DNA of 44,830 bases. It comes from Actinomycetota bacterium. GTDB taxonomy: Bacteria > Actinomycetota > Actinomycetes > Streptosporangiales > Streptosporangiaceae. Numbering within the stretch: the first letter of the stretch is position 1; each line of letters begins with the position of its first letter. The notes below the pieces were generated by a model. That model did not search any database. It worked only from the letters and a program-made list of their open reading frames with translations, and had not been told where the DNA came from. Shown one piece after another: positions 35,330 to 41,747 of the stretch. A program made the position numbers and the translations under genes. Location of the stretch: positions 1 to 44,830 of the forward strand of contig JAFAYQ010000056.1 of assembly GCA_019240215.1 (NCBI GenBank). The letters run 5' to 3'.

Positions 35330-36319
35330 CTAACGCTCGTTCAGGCGGCGGGCCACTTCGGCCGCCCAGTAGGTGAGGATGACGCTGGCGCCGGCCCGCC
35401 GGATCCCGGTCAGCGTCTCCATGATGATCCGGTCCCGGTCCAGCCAGCCATGGGCGGCGGCCGCCTCGACCATCGCGTACTCGCCGCTGACCTGGTAGGC
35501 GGCCACCGGCACGTGCACGGTATCGGCCACCCGGCGCACGATGTCCAGGTAGGGCAGGGCCGGCTTGACCATGACCAGGTCGGCGCCCTCGTCGATGTCG
35601 AGCAGCACTTCGCGCAGGGCCTCGTCCGAGCCGGGCGGGTCCTGCTGGTAGGAGGCCCGGTCGCCGAACTGCGGCGCGCACTCGGCCGCGTCGCGGAACG
35701 GCCCGTAGAAGCCGGACGCGTACTTGACCGAGTAGGCGCAGATGCCGACGTCGGGGTAGCCCGCCCCGTCGAGGGCGGACCGGATCGCGCCGACCTGGCC
35801 GTCCATCATGCCGCTGGGCGCCACCAGATGAACGCCGGCCGCCGCCTGGGCGACCGCGATCGCCGCGTAACGCTCGAGGGTGGCGTCGTTGTCGACGTCG
35901 CCGGCCGGGGTGAGCAGGCCGCAGTGGCCGTGGTCGGTGTACTCGTCCAGGCACAGGTCGGCCAGCAGCACGGTCCGGTCGCCGACCTCGGCCGCCAGGT
36001 CGCGGAGGGCGAGCTGGACGATACCGGCCGGGTCGTCGGCGGCCGAGCCGCGGCCGTCCTTGACCGCGGGGATGCCGAACAGGATGATCCCGCCCACGCC
36101 GGCGTCGACCGCCTCGACCGCCGCCTTGCGCAGGCTGTCGCGGGTGTGCTGGACGACGCCGGGCATCGAGCCGATCGGCTGCGGTTCGGCGATGCCCTCC
36201 TTGACGAACATCGGCAGCACCAGGTCGGCCGGCCGCAGCGCGGTCTCCGCGACCAGGTTGCGCAGCGCGGCCGTGCGCCGCAGCCGGCGCGGCCGGATCA
36301 CCGGGAACCCTGAGTTCAC
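35330..36319 (-). CDS. hemB: Delta-aminolevulinic acid dehydratase (porphobilinogen synthase)
   Basis: This 329-aa enzyme condenses two 5-aminolevulinate molecules to porphobilinogen. Active-site lysines are K199 (YSVKYAS) and K252 (MVKPALPY). The metal loop reads DLCLDEYTDHGHCG, with C123, D125 and C133, intermediate between the three-cysteine zinc type and the aspartate-rich magnesium type. It starts 21 bases after the hemD stop and is followed by a 118-bp gap before the PrimPol-like gene. Confidence 0.97.
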   Translation of the reverse strand: MNSGFPVIRPRRLRRTAALRNLVAETALRPADLVLPMFVKEGIAEPQPIGSMPGVVQHTRDSLRKAAVEAVDAGVGGIILFGIPAVKDGRGSAADDPAGIVQLALRDLAAEVGDRTVLLADLCLDEYTDHGHCGLLTPAGDVDNDATLERYAAIAVAQAAAGVHLVAPSGMMDGQVGAIRSALDGAGYPDVGICAYSVKYASGFYGPFRDAAECAPQFGDRASYQQDPPGSDEALREVLLDIDEGADLVMVKPALPYLDIVRRVADTVHVPVAAYQVSGEYAMVEAAAAHGWLDRDRIIMETLTGIRRAGASVILTYWAAEVARRLNER

Positions 36320-36340
36320 CGGACCTCCTCTAGCTGATGG

Positions 36341-38035
36341 TTACCGGAGCCGCTTGCGGGCGCCGCGGCGGCGCTCGCTCGGCCTGCGCAGCGGCTCACC
36401 GGCCTCCAGGGCGGCCTGCCGCTGCCCCGCCCCGAACTCGGCCAGCGCCTCGACCAGGGCCGGCATCGACGGCGTGGGCGCCATCACGTCGACCCGGAGG
36501 CCGAACTCGGCCGCCGTCTTGGCCGTCTGCGGGCCGATCACCGCGATGACCGTGACCGCGTGCGGCTTGCCGGCGATGCCGACCAGGTTGCGCACGGTCG
36601 AGGACGAGGTGAACAGCACCGCGTCGAAACCGCCGCCCTTGATCGCCTCGCGGATCGGCGCGGGCGGCGGGGCGGCCCGGACCGTCCGGTAGGCGGTGAC
36701 GTCCTCGGCCTCCCAGCCGAGCTCGGTCAGCCGGGCGACCAGGTGCTCGGTGGCGATGTCGGCCCGCGGTAGCAGCACCCGGTTGATCGGGTCGAGCACG
36801 TCGTCGAAGGGCGGCCACTCCTCGGCCAGCCCCTGGCCGGACTGCTCACCCTCGGGCACCAGGTCAGGCGCGATGCCGAAGTCCTTGAGGGCGGCCGCGG
36901 TCTGGTCGCCGACGGCGGCCACCTTGACGCCCGCGAACGCGCGGGCGTCAAGGCCGTACTCCTCGAACTTCTCGCGGATCGCCCGGACCGCGTTGACCGA
37001 GGTGAACGCCACCCACTGGTAGCGCCCGGTCACCAGCCCGCGGACCGCGCGGTCCATCTGCTGCGGCGTCCGCGGCGGCTCGACCGCGATCGTGGGCACT
37101 TCCTCGGGGATCGCGCCCTGCTCGCGCAGCTGCTCGGAGGCGGCGGCCGCGTCGGCCTTGGTCCGCGGCACCAGCACCCGCCAGCCGAACAGCGGCTTGG
37201 TCTCGTACCAGGACAGCTCGGGCTGCCGGGCGGCCGCGTCGCCGACCACGGCGACCGCCTCACCGGCGCTGACCGGGCTGACCCCGGCCGCCTTGAGGTC
37301 GGCGGCGATCCGGCCGAGGGTCGAGGTGACCGTCCGCTGCGCGGTGGTGGTGCCGTCCCAGGTGATGGCGAACGGGGTGGTGTCCGGCCAGCCCGCCGCG
37401 ATCAGCATCTTGCCCAGGTCGGCCGGGCCGGCTTCGGCCCCCTGGACGACCAGCGGGCCGGGGCCGAACGTGACCCGGCTGGCGTCGGCCGCCTGGATGA
37501 TCCGGACCTCACCGCCGTCGCGCCCGTCCCGGCCGAGCGGGATGCCCGCGTAGGCGGGCACCGCGGTGGCGGCCGGGACCCCCGGCACCACCTCGAACGG
37601 GACCCCGGCGGCGGCGAACGCGCGCACGTCCGGCAGCGCCCCGTCCAGCAGCGGATCGCCGTCGTAGAGGCGGACCACCAGCTGGCCGGCCTGGGCGGCC
37701 GCGATCAGGTCGGGCTCACCGGCGTCGGCGGCCGGCTTGGCGTCCGGCTCGGCGGCGGCCTCCGGCCCGGCCGGGTCAGCCTCGGCGACCGGGCCGCCGG
37801 CCAGCACGACGAGGTCGGCGTCGGCGGCGATCAGCTCGCGGACCCGCGGGCCGGGCTGGCGCTGGCTGATCACCAGATCGGCCTGGCCCAGCAGCTGGGC
37901 CGCCCGCAGGGTCAGCAGGCGTTCGTCACCGGGGCCGGTCCCGACCAGGGCGATCCGGCCGGCCGAGGCCGGCCGGGCCGTCCCTCTGGGGCGCGGCTCA
38001 TCGTTGGCGGTGGAGGTGGCTGGGGTGGCGTTCAC
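36341..38035 (-). CDS. hemD: Uroporphyrinogen-III synthase with SUMT-like N-terminal domain
   Basis: This is a 564-aa fusion. The C-terminal half (about 290-535; WRVLVPRTKADAAAASEQL, WVAFTSVNAVRAIREKF, AVGDQTAAALKDFG, DAVLFTSSSTVRNLVGI) is a complete HemD, which closes hydroxymethylbilane to uroporphyrinogen III. The N-terminal half (about 25-285) follows the SUMT/CobA tetrapyrrole methylase plan (GTGPGDERLLTLRAAQLL, VVPGVPAATAVPAYAGIP), but the usual GDPxxFGRGxEE motif reads GDPLLDGALPDV and an acidic insertion interrupts the domain, so methylation is doubtful. The GTG start shares one base with the hemC stop. The tail is Arg-rich. Confidence 0.93.
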   Translation of the reverse strand: MNATPATSTANDEPRPRGTARPASAGRIALVGTGPGDERLLTLRAAQLLGQADLVISQRQPGPRVRELIAADADLVVLAGGPVAEADPAGPEAAAEPDAKPAADAGEPDLIAAAQAGQLVVRLYDGDPLLDGALPDVRAFAAAGVPFEVVPGVPAATAVPAYAGIPLGRDGRDGGEVRIIQAADASRVTFGPGPLVVQGAEAGPADLGKMLIAAGWPDTTPFAITWDGTTTAQRTVTSTLGRIAADLKAAGVSPVSAGEAVAVVGDAAARQPELSWYETKPLFGWRVLVPRTKADAAAASEQLREQGAIPEEVPTIAVEPPRTPQQMDRAVRGLVTGRYQWVAFTSVNAVRAIREKFEEYGLDARAFAGVKVAAVGDQTAAALKDFGIAPDLVPEGEQSGQGLAEEWPPFDDVLDPINRVLLPRADIATEHLVARLTELGWEAEDVTAYRTVRAAPPPAPIREAIKGGGFDAVLFTSSSTVRNLVGIAGKPHAVTVIAVIGPQTAKTAAEFGLRVDVMAPTPSMPALVEALAEFGAGQRQAALEAGEPLRRPSERRRGARKRLR

Positions 38036-38979
38036 TAGGCATCTGTCCCGTTCGTACGTCCTGGTGGCGGGGCGATCAGGCTCGCCGCGCCACTAGCCAG
38101 CAGCCGGCTCGCGATCCGGCGGCCGAGCTGCGCGGCGGCGGCGGGCTCGTCGCTCCCGCGTTCGCGCAGACTCTGGCTGCCGTCGGTGGCGATCACCGCC
38201 GCTTCCAGCTGCAGATGGTCGGTGTGGCCGGCCGCGTAGGCACCGATCGGCGAGCTGCAGCCCGCCTCCAGCGCGGCCAGCACGGTGCGCTCGGCGGTCA
38301 CCGCGGCGCGGGTGGGCCGGTCGTCGACGACGGCCAGCAGCTCGGCCAGCGCGGAGTCGGCGGCCCGGCATTCGACCGCGAGGGCACCCTGGCCGGGCGC
38401 GGGCAGCATGTCCTCGGGCTCGAAGAACTGGCTGACCAGGTCGAGGTGGCCCAGGCGGCCCAGTCCGGCCGCCGCCAGCACCACCGCGTCCAGCTCGCCC
38501 GCCCCGACCTTGCTGAGCCGGGTGCCGGCGTTGCCGCGGATGGGTACGCAGCGGATGTCCTTGCGCAGCAGCAGCAGCTGGGCGGCCCGGCGGGGTGACC
38601 CGGTGCCGATCGTGGCCCCCGGCCGCAGATCGGCCAGCTTGGCTCCGTCCAGGCCGATCAGCGCGTCCCGGGGGTCGTCGCGGGGTGGCACCGCGGCCAG
38701 CACGATGTCGTCCGGCTGGCCGGTCGGCAGGTCCTTGAGCGAATGCACGGCCAGGTCGACCTGGCCGGCCAGCAAGGCGTCACGCAGGGCGCTGACGAAC
38801 ACGCCGGTGCCGCCGATCTGCGCCAGCTGGGCCCGGCTGACGTCCCCCTGGGTGGTCACCCCGATCAGGTCGACCGGGCGGCCGGTCCGCTCGGTGATGG
38901 CCTGCGCGACCAGACCCGACTGGTACATCGCCATCGGGCTCTTGCGGGTACCGAGCCGGAGCACGGCGGGAACGCTCAT
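38035..38979 (-). CDS. hemC: Porphobilinogen deaminase (hydroxymethylbilane synthase)
   Basis: This 314-aa enzyme joins four porphobilinogens into hydroxymethylbilane. Motifs are RLGTRKSPMAMYQS, LAVHSLKDLP with the catalytic aspartate, IGTGSPRRAAQL and IRGNAGTRL. The dipyrromethane cofactor cysteine is C241 in LEAGCSSPIGAY. Length is normal. The ATG overlaps the hemA stop (ATGA), and hemD follows with a one-base overlap, so translation of hemA, hemC and hemD is coupled. Confidence 0.98.
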   Translation of the reverse strand: MSVPAVLRLGTRKSPMAMYQSGLVAQAITERTGRPVDLIGVTTQGDVSRAQLAQIGGTGVFVSALRDALLAGQVDLAVHSLKDLPTGQPDDIVLAAVPPRDDPRDALIGLDGAKLADLRPGATIGTGSPRRAAQLLLLRKDIRCVPIRGNAGTRLSKVGAGELDAVVLAAAGLGRLGHLDLVSQFFEPEDMLPAPGQGALAVECRAADSALAELLAVVDDRPTRAAVTAERTVLAALEAGCSSPIGAYAAGHTDHLQLEAAVIATDGSQSLRERGSDEPAAAAQLGRRIASRLLASGAASLIAPPPGRTNGTDA

Positions 38980-40361
38980 TCCCCGCTCCCCTCTGGCGCC
39001 GACGGCGAGGGCAGCACGGCGATATCCACTACCTTTTCGTCTGGTTCGGCGCGAGTGACCGCCTCGACCGTGCGTGGGTCGAGGTCGAACAGCACCCGCA
39101 GCGCCTCGTCGTACCCGTCCCCCCGCGGCGAGCCGGCGAGCTCTTTGACCCGCACCGTCGGTGCGTGCAAGAGCTTGTCTACCACCCGCCGCACGCTGCG
39201 GGCTATCTCGTCGAGGGCGTGGCCGTCGAATCCTTCGACATTCTGCAGCCGGCCCGCCAGCCGGGTCAGCTCGGCGTCGACCACCTCGGCCGCCTTGGCC
39301 CGCAGGGCGACCACGGTCGGGGTGACCTGAGCGGCGACGGCGGCCGCCCGGTGGGTCTCGAACTCCTCGTCCACGATGGCCCGGACCGCCGCCACCTCGC
39401 TGGTGATGCCGGGGCCGGCCACCGCGTTGCGGCCCGCGTCGGCCAGCTCGTCGAGGCCGATGACGGTCACCGCGGGCAGCTCGGCCACCTCGGGGGCGAC
39501 GTCGCGGGGCAGCGCCAGGTCGAGGAAGACCAGCGGGTCGTCGCCGGTCCGCCCGGCCAGGCCCGCGCGGACCAGGTCGGCGGTGATGACCAGCCCGGAC
39601 GCCCCGGTGCAGGAGATGACCAGGTCGGCGTCGGCGATCGCGGCGGGCAGCGCGTCCAGGTCGGCGGTCCGGCCGTTGACGGCGGCGGCCAGCCGGTCGG
39701 CGTGACGGCGGGTCCGGTTGGCCACCGTGACCGTCCGGGCGCCGGCCCGGGCGGCGGTGGTGGCGGCCAGCGAGCTCATCGAGCCCGCGCCCACCACCAG
39801 GACCCGCTGGCCGGTCAGCGACGGCCGTCCGAGCGCCGCCACGGCGGCCTCGATACCCACGCTGACCAGGCTGGCCCCGGCCCGGTCGATCCCGGTCTCG
39901 GCGTGCGCCCGCTTGCCGGCCCGCAGCGCGGCCGAGCCGGCGTCGCCCAGCGCCCGGCCGAGCGTGCCCTGCTCCCGGGCCACGTTGAGGGCCGACCGGA
40001 CCTGGCCGAGGATCTGGCCTTCGCCGACCACCATCGAGTCCAGGCCGGCCGCCACGTTCAGCAGGTGCTTGACCGCGCGCTCTTCGTAGTGGACGTACAG
40101 ATGGCCGGTCAGCTCCTGGGTGGGGATCCCGGAGTACTGCGACAGCAGCTCACAGATCGCGGCCACGCTGCCGTGGAACCGGTCGACGTCGGCGTAGATC
40201 TCCACCCGGTTGCAGGTGGAGACGATAAACGTCCCGGCCACGTCGCCGCTCTGGTGCAGGTCGCGGAGCAGCTTGGGCAGCGCTTCCGCGCTCAGCGCGG
40301 CGCGCTCCAGCACCGGGACCGGCGCGCTCTTGTGGCTCAGCCCGACCACGAGCACACTCAC
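38976..40361 (-). CDS. hemA: Glutamyl-tRNA reductase
   Basis: This 461-aa enzyme reduces glutamyl-tRNA(Glu) with NADPH to glutamate-1-semialdehyde, the committed step of the C5 heme route. The catalytic cysteine is C50 in FIVSTCNRVEIY. The NADP domain has VLVVGAGSMSSLAATTAA and the C-terminal dimerisation helices are present (VDKLLHAPTVRVKELA). GTG start, 12 bp after the rex stop, so expression is probably under Rex control. The last 30 residues are variable. Confidence 0.98.
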   Translation of the reverse strand: MSVLVVGLSHKSAPVPVLERAALSAEALPKLLRDLHQSGDVAGTFIVSTCNRVEIYADVDRFHGSVAAICELLSQYSGIPTQELTGHLYVHYEERAVKHLLNVAAGLDSMVVGEGQILGQVRSALNVAREQGTLGRALGDAGSAALRAGKRAHAETGIDRAGASLVSVGIEAAVAALGRPSLTGQRVLVVGAGSMSSLAATTAARAGARTVTVANRTRRHADRLAAAVNGRTADLDALPAAIADADLVISCTGASGLVITADLVRAGLAGRTGDDPLVFLDLALPRDVAPEVAELPAVTVIGLDELADAGRNAVAGPGITSEVAAVRAIVDEEFETHRAAAVAAQVTPTVVALRAKAAEVVDAELTRLAGRLQNVEGFDGHALDEIARSVRRVVDKLLHAPTVRVKELAGSPRGDGYDEALRVLFDLDPRTVEAVTRAEPDEKVVDIAVLPSPSAPEGSGE

Positions 40362-40373
40362 GTCAAATACCGC

Positions 40374-41174
40374 CTACGCCTCTGCCGCGGACGGGACCGC
40401 GGCCGCCGTGGAGAGCCGGCTGGCTCCCCCGGGTACGGAGGGCAGACCGGCTCCCTCTGATACGGTACGCAGCTCGTCTTCGGACGGCGGCCCATTCCGC
40501 TCCGCCGATCGCCGCTGGGCATGGAACGCCAGGATTTGCAGTTCTATGGACAGATCAACCTTACGCACGTCGACACCCTCTGCCACATTGAGCACGACCG
40601 GGGCAAAGTTGAGAATGCTGGTCACCCCGGCCGCGACCAGCCGGTCGCAGACCGCCTGGGCGGCCCCGCCCGGAGTGGCGATCACGCCGATCGCCACCTT
40701 GTGCCGCACGATCAGGTCTTCCAGCTCATCGGAGTGCCGGACGGCCACCCGCCCGATCCGGCTACCCACGATGGCGGGGTCCGAATCCAGCAGCGCCGCG
40801 ATCCGGAAGCCGCGGGTGACGAAGCCGCCGTAGTTGGCCAGCGCCCGGCCCAGGTTGCCGGCGCCGACGATGACCACGGGCCAGTCCTGGGTCAGCCCCA
40901 GCGCCCGCGACACCTGGTAGATCAGGTAGTCGACGTCGTAACCGACCCCGCGGATGCCGTAGGAGCCCAGGTGCGACAGGTCCTTGCGGAGCTTGGCCGA
41001 GTTCACCCCGGCCCCGGCCGCCAGCTGGTCGCTGGACACGGTGACGACGCCGCGTTCGGCCATCCCGGCCAGGACCCGGAGGTAGACCGGCAGCCGCGAC
41101 ACGGTGGCCTCGGGCAGGCGCTCACCGGCCGGGCGGTCACCCGGATCGAACTGAGGCAAAGAACCGCGAGACAT
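40374..41174 (-). CDS. rex: Redox-sensing transcriptional repressor Rex
   Basis: This is a 266-aa repressor that senses NADH/NAD+. The N-terminal winged helix (LPEATVSRLPVYLRVLAGMA, AGVNSAKLRKDLSHLGSYG) binds DNA; the Rossmann domain (VVIVGAGNLGRALANYGG) binds NAD(H); and the end FHAQRR helix swaps in the dimer. The frame is open 54 codons further upstream, through the operator, but ATG at 41174 has GAGGAG nine bases before it and gives the normal N terminus. A Rex operator lies about 145 bp upstream, so autoregulation is expected. About 40 extra residues at the C terminus are low complexity. Confidence 0.97.
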   Translation of the reverse strand: MSRGSLPQFDPGDRPAGERLPEATVSRLPVYLRVLAGMAERGVVTVSSDQLAAGAGVNSAKLRKDLSHLGSYGIRGVGYDVDYLIYQVSRALGLTQDWPVVIVGAGNLGRALANYGGFVTRGFRIAALLDSDPAIVGSRIGRVAVRHSDELEDLIVRHKVAIGVIATPGGAAQAVCDRLVAAGVTSILNFAPVVLNVAEGVDVRKVDLSIELQILAFHAQRRSAERNGPPSEDELRTVSEGAGLPSVPGGASRLSTAAAVPSAAEA

Positions 41175-41309
41175 GCGCCGGCGCTCCTCGGGGGATCGAC
41201 GCGGGACCGGGCGGCCGGTGGTTGCCGGGCCGCGGCCGGTCGGGATCGGCCGGAGATCAGAGCGGGCCGCCGGCAGCGGGTGGGGCGGCGGGAACTGGTC
41301 TCCACTGAC

Positions 41310-41340
41310 AAGGTACGCCTTTGTGAACCAATGCACAAAG
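41310..41340 (-). promoter_or_regulatory. Rex promoter with overlapping Rex operator
   Basis: TTGTGAACCAATGCACAA (41321-41338) differs by one base from the Rex operator pattern TTGTGAA-N4-TTCACAA and is extended to perfect CTTTGTG/CACAAAG arms (41319-41340). On the minus strand TTGTGC (41333-41338) and TACCTT (41310-41315) are 17 bp apart, a plausible -35/-10 pair. The operator covers the -35 and part of the spacer, so Rex would block RNA polymerase. Confidence 0.82.
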
Positions 41341-41467
41341 TCGTTGGCGGGGCCGCACGCATGTGGGCGGGGGCGGTTGCCGCGTGCGGGCGGGGGCGGT
41401 CGCCGGGTGCGGCCGGGGTCGGTCGCGCAGGCGCGGCCGTTGCCCCGGTAGACGGCTTCGGCTCAGG

Positions 41468-41743
41468 TCAGCGGCGTAGGGCGGCGCGCAGGCGGTCCTC
41501 GCTGACCCGCCAGAAATCGTGGGTGACGCCGTCCACCACCGTCACCGGGATCTTGTCCCAGTACTCGACCATGTCCTGTTCGGACGCGGTGATGTCGCGC
41601 TCGCCCCAGCCCACGCCGAGGTCGGCCGCCACCCGGGTGATGACCGCCCGGGCGTCGTCGCACAGGTGGCAACCGGGCTTGCTGAGCAACAGGATGCGCG
41701 GCCCGGCGGGGCTGCCGTGGTCGTCCGGGCCGGTCGCCGCCAC
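41468..41743 (-). CDS. Glutaredoxin-like protein
   Basis: This 91-aa thioredoxin-fold protein of the glutaredoxin-like (DUF836) family has the active site KPGCHLCDD, the cis-proline in KIPVTVVDG and the ending WRVSEDRLRAALRR. It is expected to reduce disulfides in the cytoplasm, although the partner is unknown. The GTG at 41743 starts four bases after the stop of the 901-aa gene. The frame continues upstream, antisense-like and Arg/Thr-rich, and that part is rejected. TGAGG lies close upstream. It sits just before rex, as in other actinobacteria, which fits a redox theme. Confidence 0.85.
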   Translation of the reverse strand: MAATGPDDHGSPAGPRILLLSKPGCHLCDDARAVITRVAADLGVGWGERDITASEQDMVEYWDKIPVTVVDGVTHDFWRVSEDRLRAALRR

Positions 41744-41747
41744 GGCC

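Noticed and set aside
41175..41336. 54-codon N-terminal extension of Rex
   Set aside because: It would run through the Rex operator and promoter, and the ATG at 41174 has a good ribosome site and matches the family N terminus.
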